DNA of 64,000 bases from Nocardia arthritidis (GCF_011801145.1 NZ_CP046172.1:7068001-7132000), one strand, 5' to 3'. Shown: positions 33,716 to 44,625, numbered from the stretch's first letter. The notes: generated by a model from the sequence alone, not told the origin. Program-made: numbers and translations.

Positions 33716-34299
33716 GCGATCGTTTCCTCGTCCACCCGGAGCACATGGCGCAGCACGGCCGCGACCGCGGCCCGGTCAGGCGGGCCGCCTTGGGCCAAGC
33801 CGTTGAGGATCAGCCCCGTCATCGCGTGCATCCCGGCGGCCGCGGTGACCGGGTCGAAGTACCGGCCCAGTGCCGTCGTCGACAGCTCGACGAACCGATC
33901 CGAATGCGGGCGCAGCGCCGGTCGCCGCGCGGCCGCCGCGTAGAGCTCGAATTCGAGCAGTTCGCGTTCCCGATGGTCACCGAAGCAGCGCAGGACCGCG
34001 TCGGTGAGCGCCGCGCACACCTGCCCCGGCGTGGCGTCACCGTGTTCGGCGGCCCAGTCGGCCAAGTAGTCGGCGTAGCGTTGCACGGCCAATTCCAGTG
34101 CGGCGCCGATGAGATCGTCGCGATCGGCGAAGTAGTAGGTGGTCGAACCGAGCGGTACACCTGCCGCCTCGGCGGCGGCGCGATGGGTAAGTCCCTCGAT
34201 ACCGCGCTCGGCGATCACCGTCATAGCCGCGGCGGCGATGTGGTCCCGGCGGCGAACGCCGTGCCGCGCGGCTCGGCCGCCTTCCTCGATATGTGACAC
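33712..34299 (-). CDS. TetR-family regulator (paralogue of 45129-45695)
   Basis: 195 aa. The N-terminal TetR helix-turn-helix reads ITERG-type IAERGIEGLTHRAAAEAAGVPLGSTTYYFADRDDLIGAAL. The C-terminal domain has FELYAAAARRPALRP and an AMTGLILNGLAQGG tail. It matches the TetR at 45129-45695 over its whole length. It is divergent from a VOC gene, and the gap holds tandem TGTAC operators. By analogy with TetR-VOC pairs it probably represses both directions and is released by a toxic ligand. Confidence 0.9.
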   Translation of the reverse strand: MSHIEEGGRAARHGVRRRDHIAAAAMTVIAERGIEGLTHRAAAEAAGVPLGSTTYYFADRDDLIGAALELAVQRYADYLADWAAEHGDATPGQVCAALTDAVLRCFGDHRERELLEFELYAAAARRPALRPHSDRFVELSTTALGRYFDPVTAAAGMHAMTGLILNGLAQGGPPDRAAVAAVLRHVLRVDEETIA

Positions 34300-34329
34300 C
34301 CGTCTCCCTTGTCTCGACGAAAATCGGTC

Positions 34330-34356
34330 TGTACATCAGTACAGTACATGTGTACA
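34330..34356. promoter_or_regulatory. Tandem TetR operators, TGTAC-N4-GTACA twice
   Basis: TGTACATCAGTACA (34330-34343) and AGTACATGTGTACA (34343-34356), spaced 13 bp. The first 14-mer recurs exactly at 45084-45097 beside the paralogous TetR gene. Confidence 0.7.
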
Positions 34357-34408
34357 TTCAATTCAGCTACCGACCTGCAACTCGAAGACAGGTTCGAAAG
34401 GAGGCTCC

Positions 34409-34798
34409 TTGAACGCCATCGCACCCAATATCGGCGTGACCGACATGCGGGCCACGATCGCCTTCTACACTCGGCTCGGATTCACTGCTCTGCCCGCGAC
34501 GGGCGGACCGAGGGTGTTGCTCTACGACGGCGACTTCGCGCTGATGCTGACGCCGGAAAAGGCGCTCCGCGGCTGGCTGAAACCGCATCAGGACGCACCG
34601 GTGGGCATGTTCGGAATCCTCTACCTCGGCGTCGACGACTTCGAGCGCACCGTCGAGAACTGGCGGCCGCACGTCGAGGTAGTCAAAGACGTCGCGCGCA
34701 CCGCCGCCGGAGGACCACCGGCGTTCTACTTCCGCGATCCGGACGGCTACGTCATCGGCGTCAGCCCCAAACAACAGATCCGAAAGGAACAGGCATGA
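34409..34798 (+). CDS. VOC family protein
   Basis: Single-domain VOC protein, 129 aa: IGVTDMRATIAFYTRLGFTAL at the N-terminus and PPAFYFRDPDGYVIGVS at the C-terminus. The start is TTG at 34409 with AAAGGAGG five bases upstream. It lies directly downstream of the TetR operators and is first of four genes (VOC, SnoaL-like, F420/NADP oxidoreductase-like, VOC). Its counterpart beside the second TetR is at 44604-45020. Likely a binder or mild enzyme acting on the TetR inducer; inferred from position. Confidence 0.82.
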   Translation: MNAIAPNIGVTDMRATIAFYTRLGFTALPATGGPRVLLYDGDFALMLTPEKALRGWLKPHQDAPVGMFGILYLGVDDFERTVENWRPHVEVVKDVARTAAGGPPAFYFRDPDGYVIGVSPKQQIRKEQA

Positions 34799-35193
34799 AT
34801 ATCGTCGACGTCGCGGCACGCTGGGCACGGCAGTATGAACAAGCGTGGGGTGCAATGGATCTCGCACGAATGGGCCAGCGCTATGCACCAGACTGCGTCG
34901 GCCAACACCCCTTCCAGGACGTGGTGAAAGGCCGTGACGCACGGGTGGCGAATCTGGCCCGCATCTTCCCCACCGTCGAACGCTACGAGGTGCGCTTCGG
35001 CACGCCCTATACCCGCGACAACAGCTCCGCGGTCGAATACTGGGTCACCAGCTACGGCATCGATGGCTCCGAGCTCACCCTCGCCGGCGTCAGCCTGCAG
35101 GAGCACACCGCCGACGGCTCGGCCACCAATGTGCGCGACTACCTGCTCATGCAACCCGGCATTCACACCCCACCCATCACCTGGAACAAGTAG
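34795..35193 (+). CDS. SnoaL-like / NTF2-fold protein
   Basis: 132 aa. Pattern: helix ARWARQYEQAWGAMDLARMGQRYAPDCVGQHPF, then strands with VKGRDARVANLARIFPTVERYEVRFG and WVTSYGIDGSELTLAGVSL. This matches the nuclear-transport-factor-2-like ketosteroid-isomerase fold. ATG overlaps the preceding VOC stop (ATGA), so the two are translated together. Specific activity unknown. Confidence 0.7.
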   Translation: MNIVDVAARWARQYEQAWGAMDLARMGQRYAPDCVGQHPFQDVVKGRDARVANLARIFPTVERYEVRFGTPYTRDNSSAVEYWVTSYGIDGSELTLAGVSLQEHTADGSATNVRDYLLMQPGIHTPPITWNK

Positions 35194-35205
35194 AAGGGAT
35201 CACTC

Positions 35206-35907
35206 ATGAAGATCGCCGTACTCGGCACCGGCGGCGGCGCCCGCTGCCACACCGCCAAACTCCTCGAACTCGGACACGATGTGTACGTCGGTACCCGCAA
35301 CCCCGAAGCAACCCTCGGAAATACCGAGCCGGACCAGATGGGCAACCCGCCGTACCGGGACTGGGCCGCCGAACACCCAGGCGCCACCCTCGACACCTTC
35401 GGGGCCGCCGCCGCGGCGGCCGATGTGGTGATCAGCGGTATCGCGGGCGGGCACGCCGTTGCCACCCTCGGTGCGATCCGCGAGAATCTGAGCGGGAAAA
35501 CGCTCATCGACTACGCGGTCCCCTACGTCTATGACCACGATTCGGCCCACAAATGGCCCACCCCTTGGGGATTCATGCCGCTGCTGGATCCGGCCGACAG
35601 CGACAGCCTCGCCGAACAGATCCAGCGCGCTCTTCCCGACACCCGGGTCGTGAAAAGCTTCGTCACCCAGGAGCAGGAGACCGTCGTCGACCCGAAATCG
35701 GTCGGCGGCGGGGACCACACCATGTTCGTCGCAGGCGATCATGATGACGCGAAAGACGTTGCCATCCAGATACTTCGAGAGTACGGCTGGACGAACATCC
35801 TCGATCTCGGCTCGCTGGTCACCGCACGAGGATTGGAAATGTACGCGCACTTCCACGCCGCCGTCGGACTGGCCCTCGGGCGCACCTTCGGCGTGAAGAT
35901 CGTCTGA
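35206..35907 (+). CDS. NADPH-dependent F420 reductase-like oxidoreductase
   Basis: 233 aa. The Rossmann start MKIAVLGTGGGARCHTAKLLELGHDVYVGTRNP is that of the F420-NADP oxidoreductase-like (NAD-binding F420) group. It continues with ADVVISGIAGGHAV and IDYAVPYVYD, and ends with ILDLGSLVTARGLEMYAHFHAAVGLALG, a segment shared by this family. It could move hydride between NADPH and F420 or reduce a small substrate. It lies 12 bp after the SnoaL-like gene in the same operon. Confidence 0.78.
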   Translation: MKIAVLGTGGGARCHTAKLLELGHDVYVGTRNPEATLGNTEPDQMGNPPYRDWAAEHPGATLDTFGAAAAAADVVISGIAGGHAVATLGAIRENLSGKTLIDYAVPYVYDHDSAHKWPTPWGFMPLLDPADSDSLAEQIQRALPDTRVVKSFVTQEQETVVDPKSVGGGDHTMFVAGDHDDAKDVAIQILREYGWTNILDLGSLVTARGLEMYAHFHAAVGLALGRTFGVKIV

Positions 35908-35942
35908 CTCAACCACTTTCACCATTTGGAAGGAGCACGACA

Positions 35943-36332
35943 ATGACGTTCGCACCTTGCCTCAGCGTAAAGGACACCTCGGCCAGCCTGGATTTCTACA
36001 AGACTCTCGGATTCGAATTCGATTCCAGCACATCGCATCCCGGTGACGACATTCACATGATGTTCTACGACGGCCAGTTCTGCGCGATGATCTACCTCAA
36101 CGATGACCTGAAGACCTGGCTGCCGGTTCTCGCCGACACGCCCATCGGCTGCGCGGGCATGTATTACCTCGGCGTCGACGATCTCGAGGCAACCTTCGCC
36201 CACATTTCCAAACACGCCGAAATCGTGAAACCCATTACCAAGGAACCGAACAACGGCCAAACCATGTTCTATTTCCGCGACCTCGACGGGTACGTCATCG
36301 GCGTCAATCAGAACCAACCGGCGCCGAACTGA
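35943..36332 (+). CDS. VOC family protein
   Basis: 129 aa. It begins FAPCLSVKDTSASLDFYKTLGFEF and ends TMFYFRDLDGYVIGVNQ, a complete single VOC domain close to the protein at 34409. AAGGAG stands 8 nt before ATG. Last gene of the TetR-controlled operon, followed by a hairpin terminator. Confidence 0.82.
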   Translation: MTFAPCLSVKDTSASLDFYKTLGFEFDSSTSHPGDDIHMMFYDGQFCAMIYLNDDLKTWLPVLADTPIGCAGMYYLGVDDLEATFAHISKHAEIVKPITKEPNNGQTMFYFRDLDGYVIGVNQNQPAPN

Positions 36333-36345
36333 GCGAGGGGTGACT

Positions 36346-36372
36346 GGGTCCGGACCCACCCGGACCGGACCC
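36346..36372 (+). terminator. Hairpin terminator after the 34.4-36.3 kb operon
   Basis: GGGTCCGG (36346-36353) pairs with CCGGACCC (36365-36372); an alternative pairing uses CCGGACC at 36360. It starts 13 bp after the last VOC stop. There is no T-run. Confidence 0.6.
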
Positions 36373-36480
36373 CGTCGAGAGCTGGTAAAACCACCCGCGC
36401 TATCCGGGGTATGGCGATCCGAATAGCTGAATACAATTTTCGGCGATTGTCGTTCCACCGCTCACTCGTGAACAACCGTT

Positions 36481-36508
36481 ACTATAGTTCTGGTTTTCTT
36501 GTTGACAA
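36481..36508 (-). promoter_or_regulatory. Good -10/-35 promoter on the minus strand with no gene downstream
   Basis: On the minus strand TTGTCA (36508-36503), a 16-nt spacer and TATAGT (36486-36481) form a near-consensus vegetative promoter. It points left into the 290-bp gap and the end of the VOC operon, where I see no minus-strand gene. It may make an antisense or small RNA, or be chance. Confidence 0.3.
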
Positions 36509-36626
36509 GCTCGGTGCGGAGAGTTCGCGCCGAGCGATCCGAATAGCGCTTCAACCGTAGGAAATCCGGCCAGATCTTCGAATCGAGACTGAAAGTCACG
36601 TATCGGCCTATTCGAGAGGAGTGCGG

Positions 36627-37976
36627 GTGGTGGACAATGCTCGTGCCACGATCCCCCAGGCGCCCGGAGCTCTTCCGATCATCGGTCACGCACGTCAATT
36701 CCTGAGTGCCCCATTGCGATTCGTTTCCGAACTACCCCGTTACGGCGATGTGGTGCGGATGCGGCTCGGACCGAGTCGAGTCGATTTCGTCTGCGATCCG
36801 GCGCTCACCAACACGGTGCTGCGCGACGATGCCACCTTCGACCGCGGTGGCGTCCTGTTCGACCGGGTGCGTGAGATCGTCGGTGAGGGGCTTGGCAATT
36901 GTCCACACAGTGAGCACCGCTGGCAGCGGCTGATGTTGCAGCCCGTGTTCACGCCCGCGAAGGTTCGTGAGTATGTGCCGCTCATGGCCGAGCAGATCGA
37001 TGCCGTCACCCGGGGTTGGCGGGACAGCCAGGTGCTCGACGTGCTGGCGGAGACATCCCTGATCACCTCGAAAACCCTTGTGGCCACGCTTCTTTCGAGT
37101 TCACTGCCGGAATCCGTTTCCCGCGCGGCCCATGACGATCTCCAGGTCATCACCAATGCCGTAACCCGTCGCATGCTGATGCCTCGGGTGTTGGACCGGC
37201 TGCCGACACCGGGAAAACGCCGCTACGACCGTGCCCGGAAATGCCTGCGCGACACGGTAACCGCGATCGTCGACGATCGCCGCAGCAACGCCGACGACCG
37301 CGACGACCTGATCTCGACGCTGCTGGCCGCCCGCCATCCCACCGGGCGGCCGCTGACCGATACCGAGATCTTCGACCAGGTGGTCTCGTTCTTCCTGGCG
37401 GGCACCGAGACCACCGCCGACGTGCTGGCCTGGGCCGCGCACCTGGTGTCCACCGATCCCGGCATACAAGCCCGGCTACACGCCGAGGTCGATACGCTCC
37501 CTGCCGAATTCGCTGTTACCGCCGAGGATCTCGACAGGCTCGAGTTGACCGGCCGAATCATCACCGAGACGCTACGGATGTACCCGCCGCTGTGGTTCCT
37601 CACCCGCACGGTGACCGCGGACACCGAACTCGGCTCGAATGTCATCCCTGCGGGCAGCACCGTCGCCTACAGCGCCTATCTCCTGCACCACCGTCCCGAT
37701 CTCTACGAACACCCCGACCGATTCGACCCCGACCGGTGGCTACCCGAGCGAGCCGCGGGCATCCCCCGCAACGCTTCCATCCCCTTCGGCACCGGACGCC
37801 GCAAATGTATCGGCGACGGGTTCGCGGTCGCCGAAACGACCCTCGCCCTGGCCACCATGATCCGTCGCTGGCAGCTGGAACCCCTTGCGGGCCAGCATGT
37901 CCGGCCCGCCCGGGTCGGCATGCTCCGGCCGCATGCCCTCCGGATCCGCGTCCGATCGCGGCCTGCCGCGCGTTGA
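36627..37976 (+). CDS. Cytochrome P450
   Basis: 449 aa. All core motifs are present: I-helix AGTETTAD near residue 255, ExxR in ETLRMYP near 315, the PERF-like FDPDRWLPERA near 375, and the heme loop FGTGRRKCIGDGFA near 395 with the axial Cys. The N-terminus (PGALPIIGHARQF) is soluble, without a membrane anchor. The class resembles P450s that act on terpenes or fatty acids. Several GTG codons lie after GAGAGGA; I use 36627. No redox partner is adjacent; ends convergent with the LLM gene. Confidence 0.92.
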   Translation: MVDNARATIPQAPGALPIIGHARQFLSAPLRFVSELPRYGDVVRMRLGPSRVDFVCDPALTNTVLRDDATFDRGGVLFDRVREIVGEGLGNCPHSEHRWQRLMLQPVFTPAKVREYVPLMAEQIDAVTRGWRDSQVLDVLAETSLITSKTLVATLLSSSLPESVSRAAHDDLQVITNAVTRRMLMPRVLDRLPTPGKRRYDRARKCLRDTVTAIVDDRRSNADDRDDLISTLLAARHPTGRPLTDTEIFDQVVSFFLAGTETTADVLAWAAHLVSTDPGIQARLHAEVDTLPAEFAVTAEDLDRLELTGRIITETLRMYPPLWFLTRTVTADTELGSNVIPAGSTVAYSAYLLHHRPDLYEHPDRFDPDRWLPERAAGIPRNASIPFGTGRRKCIGDGFAVAETTLALATMIRRWQLEPLAGQHVRPARVGMLRPHALRIRVRSRPAAR

Positions 37977-38006
37977 CGGCCGCGGTGACCGCGCCCGACG
38001 GCCCGG

Positions 38007-38912
38007 CTACGGCCGCGGTGGCCCCTGTTCGATGCGACGCAGCGTGGCGTCGGCGTTCTCCAGGGTCGAGTTGTAGGGCATGGCCTCGTTCCACCAGGTC
38101 ACTCCGGCCTCGGCCAGCGGGCCGACGATATCCGCGGCTCGGTCCAGGTCGGTCGGGCCGCCGAGCACCAGATCTATTGGGACGGATTGTGTTGTCGCGC
38201 TCCGGATTTCATCGATCCGGTGGCGCCAGGTGCGGACGGTGCGCGGGGCGGGGAGCCGGAAGCCCGGTGCGGGGAGGGCGCCGTCGCAGCGTGCGATGCG
38301 GGCCATGACGTGCGGGTTCTTCCAGTCGCCGCCGACCCAGATCGGGATCCGGGGCCGCTGGATCGGGGTGTAGGGGAAGTCGATGTCGTCGATGGTGATG
38401 TGGCGACCGTGGTAGGTGACCGGTTTGCCGGTGACGATCAGGTCGAGGGCATCGAGGCTTTCGTCGAGGATCGCGGCGAGCGTGGCCCGCGAGGTGGGTT
38501 CGCCGAACGCGCCGTATTCGTCGGGGATCGGATCGCCGGAGCCGACCCCCAGGATCATCCGGCCCTCGGTCAGATGGTCGAGAGTGGTTATCTCCTTGGC
38601 CAGCTTGTGGATTCGGCGGCGCGGCAGCGGGGTGACCGCGGTGCCGAACCGGATGCGGGTGGTGACCATCCCGGCCGCGGCGAGCAGGATCCACGGGTCG
38701 GCGATGCGGGAGTGCCGCCATTTCTCGCCGACGAGCGCGTCCCAGGTCAGCAGCCCGTCCCAGCCCGCCGCCTCGACCGCCTGCGCGCAGCGGGCGAAGA
38801 CCCGGGGTTCGGCGAAATCGCCGAAGTTCGGGATGGTGAACGCGTATCGGATGTCCTCGCCCGGTCGCACGCCGGTGGCCGTGGCGTCGATGGGATTCGT
38901 GCGAACTGTCAT
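38007..38912 (-). CDS. LLM-class flavin/F420-dependent oxidoreductase
   Basis: 301 aa, luciferase-like monooxygenase fold. It begins RYAFTIPNFGDFAEPRVFARCAQAVEAAGWDGLLTWD, with family motifs ILGVGSGDPIPDEYGAFGEP near residue 120 and PIWVGGDWKNPHVMARIARCDG near residue 195. Many actinomycete members use F420 rather than FMN. GGAACG lies 7 nt before ATG. It is transcribed from the left arm of the symmetric regulon promoter shared with the UvrA-like gene. Confidence 0.85.
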   Translation of the reverse strand: MTVRTNPIDATATGVRPGEDIRYAFTIPNFGDFAEPRVFARCAQAVEAAGWDGLLTWDALVGEKWRHSRIADPWILLAAAGMVTTRIRFGTAVTPLPRRRIHKLAKEITTLDHLTEGRMILGVGSGDPIPDEYGAFGEPTSRATLAAILDESLDALDLIVTGKPVTYHGRHITIDDIDFPYTPIQRPRIPIWVGGDWKNPHVMARIARCDGALPAPGFRLPAPRTVRTWRHRIDEIRSATTQSVPIDLVLGGPTDLDRAADIVGPLAEAGVTWWNEAMPYNSTLENADATLRRIEQGPPRP

Positions 38913-38950
38913 GTGCTCGTTCCTTGTTCGGCTACCAAGTGGCTGCCGTC

Positions 38951-38999
38951 ACGCTAGAGCGGTATTAGGTCGTTAACCGACCTATTGGCGCTCTAGCGT
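38951..38999. promoter_or_regulatory. Regulon site 2: symmetric bidirectional promoter-operator
   Basis: ATTAGGTC (38964-38971), N7, GACCTATT (38979-38986). At equal 7-nt distance on each side stands a -10 TAGCGT: 38994-38999 rightward and the mirror image ACGCTA at 38951-38956 leftward. One dyad therefore serves the LLM and UvrA-like genes. Confidence 0.75.
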
Positions 39000-39048
39000 C
39001 GCGGGTCGGACGTCACCGTGGCGTCGACTCGGACCGGAAGGATTTCGC

Positions 39049-41343
<2,295 letters not shown>

Positions 41344-41348
41344 CCGAG

Positions 41349-42542
41349 TCAGGTGCCGGTGATGCCGCCCAGCTCGGCGGCCACCGCGGCCAGCTTCTGT
41401 TGTGCGAACAGCAGTTCGACGGGGTCGTTGGCACCGATATGGATGCCGAGGCGTCCGGCGAAGCCGGTGATGACGTAGAAGGGTGGCACCGGCATCCGCA
41501 CCGGTGGGCAGAAGGCGGCCGGACGGAACTCCAGCGCCACCAGCTCGACCGGCAGCCGGAACTCCGGGATACGGCCCCAGTTCGAGGAATTCACGATCGG
41601 GTAGCTGGTCTGCTCCAGTTCCGGTGGAAGCCCCGGGATACGGGCCCGGCGCTGCACGGTCCCGTCGGACAGATCGGCGGTGCCACGGTCAGTGATGTCG
41701 CGGGCGAGGTCTGCGAGGTCAGCTCGATCCGAACGTGCTTGGAAGAGAACGGTTCCCAGCATTGTCGTGCCACCGAGCACGGCAACCGGTGGGACCAGTC
41801 GGTGGCGCAGGTCGGCCGCGTACAGGTAGACGATCTCGGAGACCGCGACACCGCGCCGGGTGGATTCGGCGCGCAGAATGGCCGCGGATATCAGGCCGTT
41901 GACGGTCAGCCCGTGCTGTCGGACATACGCGAGCATCCGGTCCGTCGCATCGGATTCGAAGCGGTGGTGGGCGAAGATCGCGGGCTTGTCCGAGATCGGG
42001 AGAACGGTCCCGGTAGACCGCACCGACGCACCTCCGCCCGCCGCCGGGAACCCGCGATCGGTCAGCACCTGCTCCAAAGACTCCGGGTAACAGTGGTTTT
42101 CGAGTCCGACACGCGTCGATTCGTACAGATCCGTATAGAGCGACCACAGCTCGTCGAAGATCGCCAGCGAGTGGTGTGCGTCGGCAATACCGTGATGGGT
42201 CAGCAGGGTGACCGATGTTCGGTCGCCATCGCGGACCAGATGCAGTCCGGCCAATGCGCGGGCGGGATCCATTTCCGAGCCGGCCAATGGTTGGTCGATG
42301 TCCCCGCGCACGGTGGTGATCTCGGCCGCGTCGCCGGACGCGACCAGGAGGTATTCGTCGCCCTCGGATCGCAGCCTGGTGGCCAATATCGGAATCGACC
42401 GTCGCAGTAGTTGGAACGCGAGCCGCAAACACCCCTGATCCAGCGGCCCATCGACGATCAGCGAATACCCGGTGAAACCGCCCATCTGGACGAAGGCCGC
42501 CTCGGTCGGCGCCAGCGGGCGCACGATGCTGTCACTGCACAT
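41349..42542 (-). CDS. PapA/condensation-like acyltransferase
   Basis: 397 aa, CoA- or carrier-dependent acyltransferase of the condensation superfamily. The catalytic HHxxxD motif is LLTHHGIADAHH near residue 120. A downstream structural motif is NSSNWGR near residue 310. It resembles mycobacterial PapA5-type enzymes that esterify diols or polyketides. ATG 42542 has AGGAGAGG 4 nt upstream; the open frame beyond it lies in the promoter. Transcribed from regulon site 3a. No PKS lies next to it, so the acceptor is unknown. Confidence 0.8.
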   Translation of the reverse strand: MCSDSIVRPLAPTEAAFVQMGGFTGYSLIVDGPLDQGCLRLAFQLLRRSIPILATRLRSEGDEYLLVASGDAAEITTVRGDIDQPLAGSEMDPARALAGLHLVRDGDRTSVTLLTHHGIADAHHSLAIFDELWSLYTDLYESTRVGLENHCYPESLEQVLTDRGFPAAGGGASVRSTGTVLPISDKPAIFAHHRFESDATDRMLAYVRQHGLTVNGLISAAILRAESTRRGVAVSEIVYLYAADLRHRLVPPVAVLGGTTMLGTVLFQARSDRADLADLARDITDRGTADLSDGTVQRRARIPGLPPELEQTSYPIVNSSNWGRIPEFRLPVELVALEFRPAAFCPPVRMPVPPFYVITGFAGRLGIHIGANDPVELLFAQQKLAAVAAELGGITGT

Positions 42543-42621
42543 GGTGCCTCTCCTGCCATTTCCGTTGTTCCGCAACAAGTTCGGGCCCGCACGCACGGGT
42601 CGGCAATGATCTCCGGCTGTG

Positions 42622-42657
42622 AAATTACTTCGGCAATAGGTCCGCCAACGACCTGGT
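42622..42657 (-). promoter_or_regulatory. Regulon site 3a (acyltransferase promoter)
   Basis: AATAGGTC (42635-42642), N7, GACCTGGT (42650-42657). On the minus strand N7 then -10 TAATTT (42627-42622). Confidence 0.6.
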
Positions 42658-42703
42658 TGCCGATCAATTGCCGAATGACGCACATCACATTCCCCGGCCA
42701 TCC

Positions 42704-42739
42704 AATAGGACCGTCAAGGACCTATTGATTTCTTACTTT
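42704..42739 (+). promoter_or_regulatory. Regulon site 3b (VOC gene promoter)
   Basis: AATAGGAC (42704-42711), N7, GACCTATT (42719-42726), N7, -10 TACTTT (42734-42739). Drives the two-domain VOC gene at 42802. Confidence 0.7.
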
Positions 42740-42801
42740 GATGTCCATCAGCTATTACCGACACCGAAGACACGAAGCAGGCTCACCGAGGAGGTATCGC
42801 G

Positions 42802-43533
42802 ATGGACGCAACATCAACCGGTCAGGTCAGCTGGTTCGAGTTCCTGACCCCCGATCCGACGGTGCTGGAGAAGTTCTACGGGCAGCTGCTCGGCTGGACC
42901 TTCGAATCCGGCCCCGGCGGCACCGACGTGCGCATTCTCGCGCCGGGAGCCGCGTCACCGATGGGCACGCTCGTCGAAACCGATTCCGGCGGCGACCATC
43001 TCCGGGTTGCCATCTCCTCCGCCGACATCGCCGCCGATGTCGCGAAGCTGGTCGCGCTCGGTGCGTCGTTGGCCGGACCGGTAACCGAGCGCTCCGCACT
43101 TCTGGCCGACCCGCGTGGCAACGCCTTCACCCTGGCCTCCGGCCCGCAATCCGCGCCCGAATTCCCGCCGCGGCACGGTTCGCTGGCGTGGTTCGAACTC
43201 GGTACCACCGAGCCGAAGTCCGTCGCAGCCTTCTACACCGAGGCTTTCGGGTGGCGCTTCGAATTCGACGAGAACGCGGGCGCGCAGTACTACAACATCT
43301 TCACCGGTCCGCAGTGGCCGACCGGCGGCATGTACGACCTGCAACCCGACGGCCCGGAATACCTCATTCCCGCTTACCTGGTCGGCGATGTACCAACCCT
43401 CAGCGAGGTTGCCGAAACACTCGGCGGCGTCGTCGAATTCGGCCCCGCCGGCTGCCCCGACGGCCTGCTCTACAGCCGCGTCATCGACCCCAACGGCAAC
43501 CGCTTCGAGATCTTCTCCGCCCCAGGTATGTGA
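42802..43533 (+). CDS. Two-domain VOC protein (paralogue of 31625-32434)
   Basis: 243 aa with two VOC units: VSWFEFLTPDPTVLEKFYGQLLGWTFES and LAWFELGTTEPKSVAAFYTEAFGWRFEF. The C-terminal unit is strongly alike to that of the protein at 31625, including AQYYNIFTGPQWP and EFGPAGCPDGLLYSRV. The first unit is shorter by about 20 residues. GGAGG lies 7 nt before ATG. Likely a gene duplicate retained in the same regulon. Ligand unknown. Confidence 0.85.
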   Translation: MDATSTGQVSWFEFLTPDPTVLEKFYGQLLGWTFESGPGGTDVRILAPGAASPMGTLVETDSGGDHLRVAISSADIAADVAKLVALGASLAGPVTERSALLADPRGNAFTLASGPQSAPEFPPRHGSLAWFELGTTEPKSVAAFYTEAFGWRFEFDENAGAQYYNIFTGPQWPTGGMYDLQPDGPEYLIPAYLVGDVPTLSEVAETLGGVVEFGPAGCPDGLLYSRVIDPNGNRFEIFSAPGM

Positions 43534-43613
43534 CCGTGCGGCATTCGGCGCCGGGTTCCCCGGAACACGGCGCCGAATATTGTGTACGGATCGGGAATTC
43601 GAATCCGCGGCGC

Positions 43614-43649
43614 AGGCGGACCGTGAATGTCCTATTGGGGCGCGACGAT
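43614..43649 (+). promoter_or_regulatory. Regulon site 4 (radical SAM gene), degenerate
   Basis: Left arm AGGCGGAC is weak (5 of 8), right arm GTCCTATT (43629-43636), N7, -10 GACGAT (43644-43649). ATG at 43657 follows 7 nt later, so a leaderless mRNA is predicted. Confidence 0.45.
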
Positions 43650-43656
43650 CGGCGGT

Positions 43657-44625
43657 ATGGCCCACCTGTTCGATATCGAATCCGAGGAGCACGAGGTCGC
43701 ACCGTTCGGCGGCATGACCTTTCACGAGGTGTGTGCCAAGACGCTGCTCAACCGGCTGCCCGGCGCGGCGGCCGGAGGCACGGCATGGACTTTGAATCCC
43801 TATCGCGGCTGCGCGCACGCGTGCACGTATTGCTTCGCGCGGACCGGGCACAAACACCTGGGATTCGGGATCGGCGAGGATTTCAGCCGTCAGATCGTGG
43901 TGAAAATCAATGCCGCGGAGGTGCTGCGCGCGGAGCTGCGGCGCGGGCGGGCGCGCGGGGATTGGGTGATGGTCGGCACCTCCACCGATTGCTATCAGCG
44001 GGCCGAGGCCAGATATCGGCTCATGCCCGGTATCTGGCGGGCGCTCGCCGACCATCGGGTCAACTTCACCACGACGACGAAAAGCGCGCTGCTGCTGCGC
44101 GATATCGAATTATTCGCCCAGGCGGCCGAGCGCGCGCACGTACTGGTGATGGTCTCGCTGGGGTCGCTCGATGACCGGGTCCGGCGCGCCTTCGAGCCCG
44201 CCGCCGCGCCGCCGAAGGCGCGGTTGAATGTGATCCGGGCCCTGCGGGCTGCCGGTGTTCCCGCTGGAGTGCTGATCGCGCCGATCATCCCGCACGCGGG
44301 CGACCACCCCGCGGCACTGGACGCGCTCGTCGATGCCTGCGTGGAAGCCGGTGCGGCGGTGGTGTTTCCGGATGTCATGCGGATCAAAGCGGCGCTGCGG
44401 CCGTGGTTCCTCGACCAGGCCGCCGCGGGACTGCCGCCTCGGCTCGCGCGACAACTGACCGATAGTTACGGGCGTCGTCGCGCCATGCCCGACGACTATG
44501 TCGAGCGCGTCACCGGGCATGTCCTCGCCCGTGCTCGCGGGCACGGACTGCCAGTCTGGCAGGACTACATCGACGAACGCAGCGGCAGACAGCCGGACCC
44601 TGCTCACCAATTGCGGTTGTTATGA
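43657..44625 (+). CDS. Radical SAM protein, Rv2578c family (SplB-like)
   Basis: 322 aa. The radical-SAM cluster motif is CAHACTYC (C-x3-C-x2-C) near residue 56, preceded by LNPYRGC; typical family segments VMVGTSTDCYQRAEARY and FTTTTKSALLLRDIEL follow. The family name comes from the Mycobacterium tuberculosis member; its reaction is not known, though distant relatives repair DNA photoproducts. I start at ATG 43657, which fits a leaderless transcript from site 4, instead of an ATG 30 nt upstream that overlaps the operator. The 3' end overlaps the convergent VOC gene by 22 bp. Confidence 0.88.
   Translation: MAHLFDIESEEHEVAPFGGMTFHEVCAKTLLNRLPGAAAGGTAWTLNPYRGCAHACTYCFARTGHKHLGFGIGEDFSRQIVVKINAAEVLRAELRRGRARGDWVMVGTSTDCYQRAEARYRLMPGIWRALADHRVNFTTTTKSALLLRDIELFAQAAERAHVLVMVSLGSLDDRVRRAFEPAAAPPKARLNVIRALRAAGVPAGVLIAPIIPHAGDHPAALDALVDACVEAGAAVVFPDVMRIKAALRPWFLDQAAAGLPPRLARQLTDSYGRRRAMPDDYVERVTGHVLARARGHGLPVWQDYIDERSGRQPDPAHQLRLL

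Noticed and set aside
36590..36625. CCTATT-containing dyad upstream of the P450 gene as a ninth regulon site
   Set aside because: The left arm matches only 4 of 8 positions and there is no TANNNT at the fixed distance.
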